DNA of 64,000 nt, taken from Segatella copri. GTDB lineage: Bacteria; Bacteroidota; Bacteroidia; Bacteroidales; Bacteroidaceae. Each line of letters begins with the position of its first letter. The stretch's first letter is position 1. This document shows, piece by piece, positions 27,648-37,022 of the stretch. Both the position numbers and the translations under genes were made by a program. The notes under the pieces were generated by a model. That model made no database searches. It saw nothing but the letters and a program-made list of their open reading frames with translations, and was not told the DNA's origin. Where the stretch lies: NCBI RefSeq assembly GCF_949820605.1, contig NZ_CATKVU010000006.1:372001-436000 (forward strand), in the 5' to 3' direction.

Positions 27648-28184
27648 AAAAAGCAATCTCTTTCAGTTCTGTGCGGATATCAATCCGCTGCAGAACTGCT
27701 GACTAAGGCAGATTTGAAGGTATACGCTAAAACCATCATCACGGAAATCAGAAAGTATGATCCGGATAATATCATCCTGATGGGTTGTCCGCATTGGGAC
27801 CAGGATATTGATATCGTGGCAAAGAGCCCTATCGATGGTGTGGAGAATGTGATGTATACCCTTCATTTCTATGCAGCCACCCATAAAGATTATCTGCGTG
27901 ATAAACTGGAGGCTGCCGTGAAGAGCGGTTTGCCGGTCTTTGTATCAGAATGTGTTGGTATGGAGGCTTCGGGTAATGGTCCTCTGGCTCCTGATGAGTA
28001 TCAGAAATGGCTCGATGTAATGGAGAAAAACAAGGTGAGTTGGGTAAACTGGTCGGTTTCAGATAAGGATGAAACCTGTTCCATGCTTTTGCCACGTGCC
28101 AATGCTACCGGCACCTGGACAGATGATCTCATCAAGCCATGGGGCAAGATGGTGAAGCAGGCACTGAAGAAATATAATAGATAA
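27648..28184 (+). pseudogene. GH5 endoglucanase remnant (C-terminal half)
   Basis: In the frame ending at 28184, homology to GH5 cellulases begins about 27702 (TKADLKVYAK) and covers the second half of the barrel: DPDNIILMGCPHW, YTLHFYAATHKDYLRDKL, VFVSECVG (nucleophile Glu) and VSWVNWSVSDK. The N-terminal half, with the acid/base Asn-Glu motif and any signal peptide, is missing. The first Met after the lpxB stop is inside ILMGC, so no normal start exists. This is a 5'-deleted gene. A small hairpin at 27664-27698 sits at the probable breakpoint. Confidence 0.8.
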
Positions 28185-28199
28185 CAGCATAGTTTATCG

Positions 28200-28239
28200 C
28201 AAGTACTTTCGTGAGCCAACGAAGCTACTTGTGTTTTTT
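28200..28239 (+). terminator. Terminator of the surE-lpxB unit
   Basis: Stem CAAGTA / TACTTG plus inner TTCGT / ACGAA, followed by T6 (28234-28239). Confidence 0.75.
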
Positions 28240-28257
28240 ATGGTGATATGAAAAAAA

Positions 28258-28293
28258 GAAAGGCAGGGGTTCTTTGAGGAATCCCTGCCTTTC
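28258..28293 (-). terminator. Terminator after cdsA
   Basis: 15-bp stem (28258-28272 with 28279-28293, one G-U) and a 6-base loop. On the minus strand a T-rich tract follows (complement of 28251-28257, seven A). It ends the rsfS-ftsH-cdsA unit, convergent to the surE-lpxB terminator. Confidence 0.85.
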
Positions 28294-28343
28294 TTTGTGC
28301 TTGGCCAAACTGTAGGTTTGGCCTTTATCTCATAAAAGATGTA

Positions 28344-29210
28344 TTATCCAAACAACTGGATGGTGTATAGGTAGATTACTGCTGCCGGTATCGCCATGAG
28401 CGAAGAGTCGAAGCGGTCGAGCATGCCTCCATGTCCTGGCAGGATGTTGCCGCTATCCTTTACTCCGAGGGTACGCTTGAAGAGGCTTTCTACCAGATCG
28501 CCCCATGTGCCGAAGAATACCACAACCAGACCTAAACCTTCCCAACCGAGAATGCTGAGACGGTGGGCTTCCCCATCATTGGCAATATAGCCGATAATGC
28601 CTGCTGCTATCAGTACGAATATGCCTCCGCCTATGCTGCCTTCCCAACTCTTGGCTGGACTGATGCGAGGAAAGAGCTTATGCTTGCCGAAAAGCGAACC
28701 GCTGCAATAGGCACCGGTATCATTAGTCCAGAGGAAAATGAAAATGCTCAAAGGCAACAGCATGTCGTAATGTATCTGGCCATCGAAAGCTGATGTCTCG
28801 AAACTCAATACATTGATCATCGAGAAAGGCAAGGCGATGTACAACTGAGAGAGCATAGTGTAAGCCCAATCGTTGATGGCATCCTTGTTGCCTGTATACA
28901 GTTCGCTGATGAAGAGATAGAGGATGGTGAGCAGATAAGGTACGAAAACCACGAAATTGCCCACAATGCCCATGCGGAAGCCAGCCACGGCAAGGAAGAA
29001 GTAAACACCCGCTACGGTGCTGATGAAACGGTTTACCGTAACATTCTCCTTCTGGTTAACTAATCCGCAATACTCCCAGATACTCAATCCGGTAATGAGG
29101 GCGAACAGGATAACCATTGCCCTGGGATTGAGAAAGCAAGATACCATGCACACCACGAAAAATACGCCTGTGATGGATCTTATCACTAGATTCTTCTGTT
29201 TGTCAGTCAT
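28344..29210 (-). CDS. cdsA: Phosphatidate cytidylyltransferase
   Basis: Makes CDP-diacylglycerol from CTP and phosphatidic acid in the inner membrane. Multi-pass protein of 288 aa with the family signature near the C-terminus: LVESLFKRTLGVKDSGN and the LPGHGGMLDRFDS motif. Starts 11 bases after ftsH, so co-transcribed with it. Confidence 0.95.
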   Translation of the reverse strand: MTDKQKNLVIRSITGVFFVVCMVSCFLNPRAMVILFALITGLSIWEYCGLVNQKENVTVNRFISTVAGVYFFLAVAGFRMGIVGNFVVFVPYLLTILYLFISELYTGNKDAINDWAYTMLSQLYIALPFSMINVLSFETSAFDGQIHYDMLLPLSIFIFLWTNDTGAYCSGSLFGKHKLFPRISPAKSWEGSIGGGIFVLIAAGIIGYIANDGEAHRLSILGWEGLGLVVVFFGTWGDLVESLFKRTLGVKDSGNILPGHGGMLDRFDSSLMAIPAAVIYLYTIQLFG

Positions 29211-29221
29211 ATCGGTTTGTT

Positions 29222-31312
29222 TTATTCGTTCTTGTTTTCTTCCGAACCTTCATCCTTCTTGGAAGTCTCATCAGAATCATTATTCTTCTTTTGGTTCTCT
29301 TCATGCTCCTTGATGGCAGCCTGAACTTCAGGAAGTTCCTTTACGGCGTCATCGTCTATCTTAGGCTGTTCGTCTTCCATGATTTCCTGCGAACGGCTCA
29401 ACCAAGGACGCTTGCCAAAGATATGTTCTACGTCTTCTGCCATAATCACCTCTTTCTTGATCAGAAGTTCTGCTAAGGCATTGTGGCCTTCCTTGTGCTC
29501 CATCAGGATGTTCTTGGCACGGGTATACTGCTCGTTGACAATCTTCAGAACTTCCTGGTCTATCTCGCGGGCTGTAGACTCAGAGTACGGACGCTGGAAT
29601 GAATATTCGTTCTGGTTGTAAAAGCAGATGTTTGGCAACGTCTTGCTCATACCGAGATAAGCTACCATACCATAAGCACTCTTTGTGGCGCGCTCCAGGT
29701 CGTTCATGGCTCCTGACGAAATATGACCGGTGAAGAGTTCTTCTGCGGCACGTCCACCCATTAATGAACACATCTCGTCGAGCATCTGTTCCTTGGTGGT
29801 TATCTGGCGCTCTTCTGGCAGATACCATGCAGCACCGAGAGCCTGACCACGAGGTACGATGGTAACCTTGATGAGAGGGTTGGCATACTGGCAGAACCAT
29901 GAGATGGTTGCGTGGCCTGCTTCGTGGAGAGCGATGCTACGCTTCTCGTCGGCAGTCATCACCTTAGTCTTCTTCTCCAGACCGCCTACAATACGGTCTA
30001 CTGCATCGAGGAAATCCTGTTTACACACAGCTTTCTTGTCGTGGCGTGCAGCAATGAGGGCTGCCTCGTTACAAACGTTGGCAATATCTGCACCCGAAAA
30101 CCCTGGTGTCTGGCGGGCCAGTAGATCAACATCTACTGTTTCGTCTATCTTGATAGGTTTGAGATGAACCAGGAAGATAGCCTTACGTTCGTTCAAACCA
30201 GGGAGATCTACGTGAATTTCGCGGTCGAAACGTCCGGCACGGAGCAAGGCGCTGTCGAGCATGTCTACACGGTTGGTAGCTGCAAGGATGATGACACCAC
30301 TGTTGGTGCCGAAACCATCCATCTCTGTAAGGAGAGCGTTCAAGGTGTTCTCGCGCTCATCATTACCACCCATGGCTGGGTTCTTGCTGCGGGCACGGCC
30401 TACAGCATCAATCTCATCGATAAAGATGATACAAGGTGATTTCTCTTTAGCCTGGCGGAACAGGTCGCGTACACGTGAGGCACCTACACCTACGAACATT
30501 TCAACGAAGTCGGAACCGCTCATGGAGAAGAAAGGTACGCCAGCCTCGCCGGCAACAGCCTTAGCCAAGAGGGTCTTACCAGTTCCCGGAGGGCCTACGA
30601 GAAGGGCTCCCTTTGGAATCTTACCACCCAAGTCGGTATATTTTTGTGGGTTTTTCAGGAAGTCTACAATTTCCTTCACTTCCTGCTTGGCACCTTCCTG
30701 TCCGGCCACATCCTTAAAGGTGATGCCGATGGCATTTCCCTTTTCGTACATCTTAGCTTTGCTTTTGCCCACGCTGAAGATGCCGCCGCCCATACCGCCG
30801 CTGCCCATACCGCCGCTGAATCTTCCAGACATCCAAAGGATGAAGAATACGAAGAAGAGCAGAGGTGCCAGATTGAAGAGCGTGCTTAAAAAGTCGTTAT
30901 CCTTCTGGTTGTCGTAGCTGAAGGAGCGTATCTTCTTTTCCTTCAACATCTGGTTGGCATAGCGTTCCACTTCGTCAACTGAGCCGAACTGTACTTTTAC
31001 GTATGGGTTAGGACCAACAGACTTTGCCGGCATATTGTATACATCGCGCGTATATTTCGGGTTGATGTATATTTTGAGGGTGCTTTCTGTTTTATTGGCC
31101 ACAACACTGAGCACATAACCCTTGTCTACATACTGTTTGAACTGGGTGTATGTGGCTTCCTTGGCAGCGCTGCCTCCAATCGCATCGCCTCCTCCTGTAA
31201 AGAAGAGGATGATCATGGTGATGAGGCAGATGGTGAAAAGCCAGGTCATATTAAATCGTGGCATCTTTGGTCCGCCATTGCCACGAGGCTTCATATTATT
31301 GCTTTGTTCCAT
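29222..31312 (-). CDS. ftsH: ATP-dependent zinc metalloprotease FtsH
   Basis: Membrane AAA protease that degrades membrane and regulatory proteins. Two transmembrane segments (about 23-40 and 146-161) flank a periplasmic loop. Walker A GPPGTGKT at 240-247, Walker [12 protein letters not shown] near 295-305, second region of homology with arginine fingers near 353-364, zinc-site HEAGH at 463-467. C-terminus is an acidic Lys/Glu/Asp-rich tail. 696 aa, normal. Between rsfS and cdsA. Confidence 0.97.
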   Translation of the reverse strand: MEQSNNMKPRGNGGPKMPRFNMTWLFTICLITMIILFFTGGGDAIGGSAAKEATYTQFKQYVDKGYVLSVVANKTESTLKIYINPKYTRDVYNMPAKSVGPNPYVKVQFGSVDEVERYANQMLKEKKIRSFSYDNQKDNDFLSTLFNLAPLLFFVFFILWMSGRFSGGMGSGGMGGGIFSVGKSKAKMYEKGNAIGITFKDVAGQEGAKQEVKEIVDFLKNPQKYTDLGGKIPKGALLVGPPGTGKTLLAKAVAGEAGVPFFSMSGSDFVEMFVGVGASRVRDLFRQAKEKSPCIIFIDEIDAVGRARSKNPAMGGNDERENTLNALLTEMDGFGTNSGVIILAATNRVDMLDSALLRAGRFDREIHVDLPGLNERKAIFLVHLKPIKIDETVDVDLLARQTPGFSGADIANVCNEAALIAARHDKKAVCKQDFLDAVDRIVGGLEKKTKVMTADEKRSIALHEAGHATISWFCQYANPLIKVTIVPRGQALGAAWYLPEERQITTKEQMLDEMCSLMGGRAAEELFTGHISSGAMNDLERATKSAYGMVAYLGMSKTLPNICFYNQNEYSFQRPYSESTAREIDQEVLKIVNEQYTRAKNILMEHKEGHNALAELLIKKEVIMAEDVEHIFGKRPWLSRSQEIMEDEQPKIDDDAVKELPEVQAAIKEHEENQKKNNDSDETSKKDEGSEENKNE

Positions 31313-31383
31313 ATTTATTTTATATGTATAACTTTTAGTCGAAAAACAATGTCTGTTCCATCATGTGGGATGGGAGAGACTGA

Positions 31384-31743
31384 CTAGTCGAGATCAGGTA
31401 TATGGGTGAGCTTTGCATCCTCCCATAAATGTTCGAGGTCGTAATAAGCACGTACTTCCGGAAGGAAGATGTGTACTAATACGTCAACAAAGTCCATTGC
31501 CACCCACTGGTCGTTGCCGAGACCTGCTACATTTACAGGTTTTTCTTTCAGGTTCTTGCGCACGATGTCTCCCACAGAACCTGCGATAGCTTCAACCTGA
31601 GTAGGGCTTCCTCCCTGGCAGATGATGAAGTACTTGGCAATGCTTCCATCGATTTCTGTCAGGTCGGCGATAACAATGTCTTGACCTTTCTTTTCTTGTA
31701 TACCTTCTTTAATAGTCTCTACGAGTTGTTTAACTGTGTTCAT
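31384..31743 (-). CDS. rsfS: Ribosome silencing factor RsfS
   Basis: Binds ribosomal protein L14 and blocks subunit joining under starvation. 119 aa with the RsfS fold: IVIADLTEIDGSIAKYFIICQG near 23-44 and DQWVAMDFVDVLVHIF near 83-98. First gene of the rsfS-ftsH-cdsA unit. Its -7 box TATCTTTG is at 31787-31794. Confidence 0.95.
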   Translation of the reverse strand: MNTVKQLVETIKEGIQEKKGQDIVIADLTEIDGSIAKYFIICQGGSPTQVEAIAGSVGDIVRKNLKEKPVNVAGLGNDQWVAMDFVDVLVHIFLPEVRAYYDLEHLWEDAKLTHIPDLD

Positions 31744-31786
31744 TTATCTTTTCTTTCTTACTTAATTTATATTCTCTATTTTTCTG

Positions 31787-31794
31787 CAAAGATA
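31787..31794 (-). promoter_or_regulatory. -7 box of rsfS-ftsH-cdsA
   Basis: Minus-strand TATCTTTG, 43 bases upstream of rsfS. Confidence 0.55.
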
Positions 31795-31885
31795 CATTAT
31801 TATAATGGAAAATCGACTTAAAAGGCAAAAAAAATGTGGAAAATTAAAGAAATTGCGCTTTTTTTAGAAAAAAGTGCCGAAAAAT

Positions 31886-31916
31886 TTTGCAGGTTCAAAA
31901 AAAACTAGTACCTTTG
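31886..31916 (+). promoter_or_regulatory. Promoter of the tRNA-Gln pair
   Basis: A -33 TTTG (31886-31889) and a -7 TACCTTTG (31909-31916) are 19 bases apart, 40 bases ahead of the first tRNA. A full Bacteroidota promoter. Confidence 0.7.
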
Positions 31917-31955
31917 CACTCGCAATTGAGAAATGAACATCTCGTTTGCTGATAT

Positions 31956-32026
31956 TGGGATATGGTGTAATGGTAACACTACAGATTCTGGTCCTGTCAT
32001 TCCTGGTTCGAGTCCGGGTATCCCAA
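31956..32026 (+). tRNA. tRNA-Gln, anticodon CTG (copy 1)
   Basis: 71-base cloverleaf: acceptor TGGGATA / TATCCCA, D-stem GTGT/ACAC, anticodon loop TTCTGGT, T-stem with TTCGAGT loop, discriminator A. CCA is not encoded. The base pair at 31-39 is A-C. Identical to the copy at 32052. Confidence 0.93.
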
Positions 32027-32051
32027 CAATCAAAAAGTTCTATTTTAAGTT

Positions 32052-32122
32052 TGGGATATGGTGTAATGGTAACACTACAGATTCTGGTCCTGTCATTCCT
32101 GGTTCGAGTCCGGGTATCCCAA
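32052..32122 (+). tRNA. tRNA-Gln, anticodon CTG (copy 2)
   Basis: Same 71 bases as the copy at 31956, 25 bases downstream. The pair shares one promoter and the terminator at 32202-32237. Confidence 0.93.
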
Positions 32123-32201
32123 CTCATATGGTAAGGCATCTTTCAGTAATGAAAGGTGTTTTTTTTGTTTATAGGAATTCTGTTTTATGGAGTATTCATA
32201 A

Positions 32202-32237
32202 CAATAACCCCCAGAGCTTTCGCCCTGGGGGTTATTG
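32202..32237. terminator. Two-way terminator between tRNA-Gln pair and DUF349 gene
   Basis: Perfect 13-bp stem CAATAACCCCCAG / CTGGGGGTTATTG with a 10-base loop, T-rich on the plus side, 3 bases from the DUF349 stop. Serves the tRNA transcript and probably the convergent gene. Confidence 0.85.
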
Positions 32238-32240
32238 TAT

Positions 32241-34010
32241 TTATTTCTTCTCGGCATCAATAGCCTTGATTTTCTGCTTTACCATTTCGAGGTCAGCCTT
32301 GAGTTTCTCAATCTTACGGTTCATTTCTTCTACCAGACTATTGCCCTTTTTGCTGGCTGTGTTGAAGAAACCAAGGTTGTTCTCGTAAGTAGTGATTTCA
32401 TTGCGCAACTGGTCGTAGCGGCGCAAGAGTTTGCCACGCTCATTGCCGAGTGCATTGACGCCTTCCTTGGCAACATTCTTCAAGTTGTTCTTGAAGTTGT
32501 CAAAGTGGCGCTTGGCATTGGTGGCGTGAAGTTTCTCATAGGCAGTATCGATAGTCTCATGATACTCTTTGTAGACCTTGTCTTTCTCTTTGAAAGGAAC
32601 GTGTCCGATAGCACTGTATTGCTTGGCAAGATCCTTGAGTTTCTTCTGGAAATCGTTGTCGGTAATCTCTGCAACTATAAGTTCCTTGAGCTGGGCAATA
32701 ATGTTGCGCTTCTTGTCCAGATTGGCATGTTCCTCGCTGCGTGAACCGGCATTCTGCTTGTTGCGGGCTTCGAAGAACTTGTTGCAGGTATCCAGAAATT
32801 CCTTCCAGAGCAATTCGCCTTGTTTATGAGGTACGGTACCCACCTTCTTCCATTCTTTTTGGAGAGCGATGAGTTTGTCGCCAGTTTTCTTCCAGTCTGT
32901 ACTGTCAGCCAGTTCCTTTGCCTTGTTTACGAGTTGCTGTTTCTTTTCGAGATTGGTAGAGTAGGTATCTTTCAGTCCTTTGAAGAATTCAGCCTTCTTG
33001 TTGAAGAATTCATCGTTGGCGATGCGGAAACGCTCGAAAATCTTGACGTTCATTTTCTGAGGGGCAAAACCGATAGTGCGCCACTCTTTCTGAATCTCTA
33101 TGATTTCCTGGGTAACCTTCTCCCAGTCCTTGGCAGTCTTGTATTCTCCTTGGTTGGCAGCCTCTACCTTTTCGCAGAGGGCAGTTTTCTTGGCGAGGTT
33201 TTCCTCTTCCTTGGCACGCAGGTCTTCGAAGTGCTGCTGGTGCTTTTTGTTGATAACAGTGCTGGCAGCCTTGAAACGCTCCCAAATCTGTTCTCTCAAC
33301 TCCTTGGCAACAGGACCAATCTCACGATATTGCTGGTGGAGGTCCTGAAGCTGGTGGAAGGCAGAAATAACATCCTCTTCCTCATTGAGTTTCTCTGCAG
33401 CCTCGCAGAGTTTGGTCTTGGCTTCAAGATTCTTCTTGAAATCATATTCGCGGGCTTCGCTGTTCAACTTGAGCATGTCGTAGAACTGCTCTACATAGAG
33501 CTGGTAGTTCTTCCATACTTCGTTTGCCTTGTCTGCAGGGATGTTCTTGATTTCCTTCCATTCCTGCTGCAAGGTCTTGAAGTCCTGATATGATTTGTTG
33601 GCCTCCTCCGGTGAGGTGGTCATGGCCTTTATCTTTTCGATAATTTCCTCTTTTTTGCGGAGATTATCTTGTTTTTCTTCTTCTTGTGCCAGGAAGATCT
33701 TGGCTCTTTTCTCCTTGATGAGTTGCATCTCAGCCTTGAAGGCTTCTTCGGTGTCATCCGGTAGAAGGATATACTTCTCTGGGTCACCGCCTTTTGCGAG
33801 ATACTCTTTCATCTGTGCGTCTCTTTCTGCGAGATGAATCTTGTAGAAAGTAGTCTTGAGTAGGTCGAGTTCCTCCTTGTTTGGATTTTCGCTGCTATGA
33901 GCGATTTCCTTTACTCTTTCGAGCACTTCCTGCTTGGTAGCATAAGCCTTCTTGGCAGGTTCTTCCAGGGTGCTCTGCTGCAACAGAGCTTTTTCTTGAG
34001 AGTCCATCAT
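32241..34010 (-). CDS. DUF349 repeat protein, 589 aa
   Basis: All-helical, highly charged protein with repeated DUF349 units of about 75 residues, each ending in patterns such as W..IG.....N..IWE.FR and EWK.IG..P (clear copies at about 145-215, 225-290, 295-370, 375-440 and 450-520). Family members are widespread in Bacteroidota and their role is unknown. Starts ATG ATG at 34010; -7 box at 34104-34111. Confidence 0.85.
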   Translation of the reverse strand: MMDSQEKALLQQSTLEEPAKKAYATKQEVLERVKEIAHSSENPNKEELDLLKTTFYKIHLAERDAQMKEYLAKGGDPEKYILLPDDTEEAFKAEMQLIKEKRAKIFLAQEEEKQDNLRKKEEIIEKIKAMTTSPEEANKSYQDFKTLQQEWKEIKNIPADKANEVWKNYQLYVEQFYDMLKLNSEAREYDFKKNLEAKTKLCEAAEKLNEEEDVISAFHQLQDLHQQYREIGPVAKELREQIWERFKAASTVINKKHQQHFEDLRAKEEENLAKKTALCEKVEAANQGEYKTAKDWEKVTQEIIEIQKEWRTIGFAPQKMNVKIFERFRIANDEFFNKKAEFFKGLKDTYSTNLEKKQQLVNKAKELADSTDWKKTGDKLIALQKEWKKVGTVPHKQGELLWKEFLDTCNKFFEARNKQNAGSRSEEHANLDKKRNIIAQLKELIVAEITDNDFQKKLKDLAKQYSAIGHVPFKEKDKVYKEYHETIDTAYEKLHATNAKRHFDNFKNNLKNVAKEGVNALGNERGKLLRRYDQLRNEITTYENNLGFFNTASKKGNSLVEEMNRKIEKLKADLEMVKQKIKAIDAEKK

Positions 34011-34103
34011 GTCACTTTGTTTAGTTTATGATTTGAGTTTCTTGGGCCGGTAGTCGCTTATCCGCAATTCGACCCCATACAAAATTATATTATTAATAAG
34101 TTG

Positions 34104-34111
34104 CAAACTTA
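34104..34111 (-). promoter_or_regulatory. -7 box of the DUF349 gene
   Basis: Minus-strand TAAGTTTG, a TAnnTTTG match about 94 bases upstream of the start. Confidence 0.45.
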
Positions 34112-34114
34112 AAA

Positions 34115-34153
34115 AAAAAAATCGAATATCATGCCATGATATTCGATTTTTTA
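34115..34153 (-). terminator. Two-way terminator after corA
   Basis: 13-base arms ATCGAATATCATG (34121-34133) and CATGATATTCGAT (34135-34147) with A-tract before and T-tract after, so it can end transcripts from either side. Here it ends corA. Confidence 0.8.
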
Positions 34154-34245
34154 ATTTTTTTTGTATTTATAATTGTCTTTTTCTTGCTAATCATCGTTTT
34201 ATGTGCTCTTTCGGGCTACTTAATGCATATCAGAGTGGTATATGC

Positions 34246-35172
34246 TTAGAGCAGGCGCTTGTATCTGAGGAAGCCCCATGAAAGTGCAGAAACGAGCACG
34301 GAGATAACCAGGGCAATGGCAAATCCGTAATGGCTGTCTTCCATACCGTTGATTAAGTTCATACCGAACAAAGAGGAAATCAGCGTAGGCAACATCATGA
34401 CGATACTGATACTGGTCAAGGTACGCATCGTGGTATTCATGTTGTTGTTGATGATGCTCGAATAGGTATCCATCGTCGATTCCAGAATGTCTGAGTAGAT
34501 GCTTGTGGTTTCGCGTGCCTGTGTCATCTCGATGTTTACGTCTTCGATGAGGTCGGCATCAAGTTCGTCCACCTGCAGCTTGAACTTCAACTTAGACAGG
34601 AGATTCTCGTTGCCTCGGATAGAGGTGATGAAGTAGGTAAGGGAGTCCTGCAGGCGGCTCAGGCCAATCAGGCTCTCATTGTTCACACCATGATCGAGGT
34701 TTCGTTTGGCCTTTTCTATGAGCGAATTGATCTGTTTCAATCGCTTCAGATACCAAACCGCTGATGAAAGGAAGAGACGGAAGATCATGTCTACATAGTC
34801 GGTGAACCCCTCGCTGCGCTTCTGCTGGTAGCTTACGAAATCAATCATCATATTGGTTTCATAATAGCATACGGTGATGGTAACATCGCGCTTATGGATG
34901 ATACCCAGAGGCACGGTGGTGTATGGGGTACGGCTGCGTATTTCCTTGACATAAGGGATACGGAGGATGATGAGCATCCAGCCATCGTCATATTCATAGC
35001 GGGCACGCTCATCAGTATCACTGATATCCGAGAGGAAATAATCAGGGATCTTGAATTCTTCTTCCAGCAAGCGCTGGTCTTCATCAGTTGGACATGTTAC
35101 TTGTATCCAGCAGTTTGGCTGCCACTCATTGAGTACAGTCAGATTCTTGTCTATATTCCAATAAGTCTTCAT
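34246..35172 (-). CDS. corA: Magnesium/cobalt transporter CorA
   Basis: Pentameric Mg2+ channel of the inner membrane, 308 aa. Long N-terminal cytoplasmic alpha/beta domain, a stalk helix, then two C-terminal transmembrane segments with the selectivity motif GMN (FGMNLINGM) at the end of the first. The mRNA has an unusual leader of about 220 bases with competing hairpins, which may control translation. Confidence 0.95.
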   Translation of the reverse strand: MKTYWNIDKNLTVLNEWQPNCWIQVTCPTDEDQRLLEEEFKIPDYFLSDISDTDERARYEYDDGWMLIILRIPYVKEIRSRTPYTTVPLGIIHKRDVTITVCYYETNMMIDFVSYQQKRSEGFTDYVDMIFRLFLSSAVWYLKRLKQINSLIEKAKRNLDHGVNNESLIGLSRLQDSLTYFITSIRGNENLLSKLKFKLQVDELDADLIEDVNIEMTQARETTSIYSDILESTMDTYSSIINNNMNTTMRTLTSISIVMMLPTLISSLFGMNLINGMEDSHYGFAIALVISVLVSALSWGFLRYKRLL

Positions 35173-35399
35173 AGTTTGCTAATCTCCACATAATAAAAGT
35201 TTGGGGTATGGAGACTAGCGCTTGGGTATGGCCTACTGAAAGGCTTTGCCGTTGCTGAATCTCCACGCCTTACAATTCATTATTGTTCTCCGCGTGATAA
35301 TCGTCCATTTTGGTGTTATTTTAATGAAACTTATGCAAGTGAATTTGTATGATCTGCTACAGAGATTTTACAAGACTTGCGAAATCGACTGCAAAGGTA
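35173..35399 (-). promoter_or_regulatory. corA promoter and structured 5' leader (candidate RNA switch)
   Basis: The -7 box TACCTTTG (minus, 35399-35392) lies about 220 bases before corA. In the mRNA, GUGGAGAUU occurs twice: at 35266-35258, and at 35189-35181 where its GGAG is 11 bases before the AUG. AGUCUCCAU (35216-35208) lies between them and can form 9 bp with either copy. Pairing with the second would hide the ribosome binding site. A GCCU/AGGC hairpin (35244-35231) sits in between. The known Mg2+ M-box was not recognised. Confidence 0.5.
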
Positions 35400-35426
35400 A
35401 TGATTTCTTTTGAAAACTGGAACAAA

Positions 35427-35454
35427 AAAGCCGAGAATTTTCACTCTCGGCTTT
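35427..35454 (-). terminator. Terminator after pepD
   Basis: 10-bp stem AAAGCCGAGA / TCTCGGCTTT with an 8-base loop. On the minus strand T6 follows, 37 bases past the pepD stop. Confidence 0.8.
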
Positions 35455-35490
35455 CTTTTTTAATCTTTTTGTAATTTCGTTCCCCATTTT

Positions 35491-36954
35491 TTACTTTGCA
35501 GGAATCTCTGTCAGGAGCTGCTTGACGAGGTTCCAGAAAGGAGCAACGCAACTGATCTGGCAACGCTCGTTGGCTGTGTGAGGACTAAGAAGAGTAGGAC
35601 CGAATGATACGACATCGAGGTTAGGATACTTGCTCAGGATGATAGAGCACTCCAGACCTGCGTGAACAGCCTGTACCTTACCGTCTGTGCCGTTCTGCTC
35701 TTTGTAAACCTTCAATACGTGTTCCAGAATGTCGCTCTTAGGGTTAGGGTTCCATCCCATATAGCTGCCGCTGAATTCAACCTTCATGCCTACCATGTTG
35801 AAACAGCTCTCTACCATTGTGGCAAGATACATCTTGTAGTATTCGTGGCTGGAACGGGCCAGAATCTTGATGGCAGCCTTGCCGTCACCAATCTCAACGA
35901 TTGCGAGGTTTGAAGAGGTCTCTACGATTTCAGGCATAGATGGAGCCATACGCAATACGCCATCGTGGCAAGCGTAGATTGCATCTACAAGATTATCCTG
36001 GATTTCGGCAGGAACCTGCATCTTAGGAGTCTCTACATTCTCAGTGAAGAACTCGATGTTCTCAGTTGTTTCAATGCCTTCGAACTCATCACAGATTTCG
36101 TCCTTCCAGTCTGCTACCAGGTCATTCAAAGCTTCAATGTTCTCCTTAGGCAGAGTCAGAACAACCTCAGCCTGGAATGGGATGGCATTGCGCATGTTGC
36201 CGCCCTGCCATGAAGCTAGACGGGCATCGAGTTCTGAAATAGCTTCACGCACGAAACGAACCATGCACTTGTTGGCATTCGCTCTGCCTTCGTTGATTTC
36301 GATACCGGAGTGACCGCCTTTCAATCCCTTGAGGGTTACCTTAACGGCAGCATCTTCCTTGTCGGTTTCTACCTCTTTATAATCGAGAGTTGCTGTGATG
36401 TCGATACCGCCAGCGCTACCGATAACGAACTCGCCCCAAACCTCGGTATCGAAGTTCAAGAGAATGTCGCCGTTCAGTTCGCCTGTTGGGAGATCGTTGG
36501 CACCATACATGCCTGTCTCTTCGTCGGCGGTAATCAAGCCCTCGATAGGACCATGCTGCAAATCTTTTGATTCCATTACAGCCATGATTGTAGCTACGCC
36601 AAGTCCGTCGTCGCTACCGAGTGTTGTATGATTAGCACGTACCCAGTCGCCATCGATGATGGTTTCGATAGGGTCTGTTTCGAAATTATGCTTGCTGTCT
36701 GGTGCTTTCTGAGGAACCATGTCCATGTGCGCCTGCATAATAACGCCTTTGCGGTTCTCCATACCTGGAGTTGCAGGTTTGCGCATCACGATGTTGCCTG
36801 CTGGGTCTTGGAAAGCCTCTACACCTGCTTCTTTTGCCCAATCGAGCAAATAAGCCTGAATCTTTTCCAAATGTCCTGATGGACGTGGAACTTGTGTTAA
36901 CTTGTCAAAGTTGCGCCAGATTTCAACTGGGTTCAAATTCTTAATGTCAGCCAT
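35491..36954 (-). CDS. pepD: Aminoacyl-histidine dipeptidase (peptidase M20, PepD)
   Basis: Cytosolic zinc dipeptidase with broad Xaa-His specificity, 487 aa. M20 metal ligands appear in IMQAHMDMVPQK (His-x-Asp) and LGSDDGLGVA (bridging Asp), with the catalytic and ligand Glu pair in ADEETGMYGA. Ends with HAGLECSIIL and the final ligand His in SPHTANERCQ. Stand-alone gene. Confidence 0.93.
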   Translation of the reverse strand: MADIKNLNPVEIWRNFDKLTQVPRPSGHLEKIQAYLLDWAKEAGVEAFQDPAGNIVMRKPATPGMENRKGVIMQAHMDMVPQKAPDSKHNFETDPIETIIDGDWVRANHTTLGSDDGLGVATIMAVMESKDLQHGPIEGLITADEETGMYGANDLPTGELNGDILLNFDTEVWGEFVIGSAGGIDITATLDYKEVETDKEDAAVKVTLKGLKGGHSGIEINEGRANANKCMVRFVREAISELDARLASWQGGNMRNAIPFQAEVVLTLPKENIEALNDLVADWKDEICDEFEGIETTENIEFFTENVETPKMQVPAEIQDNLVDAIYACHDGVLRMAPSMPEIVETSSNLAIVEIGDGKAAIKILARSSHEYYKMYLATMVESCFNMVGMKVEFSGSYMGWNPNPKSDILEHVLKVYKEQNGTDGKVQAVHAGLECSIILSKYPNLDVVSFGPTLLSPHTANERCQISCVAPFWNLVKQLLTEIPAK

Positions 36955-37022
36955 AATATTTTTATTTTAATGTTAAATGTTCAATGTTAAGTTGGGCATA
37001 CGCCCTAAAGCAAGAGGATTCT

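Noticed and set aside
35173..35399. M-box Mg2+ riboswitch before corA
   Set aside because: The conserved M-box core was not found; only an unassigned structure is supported.
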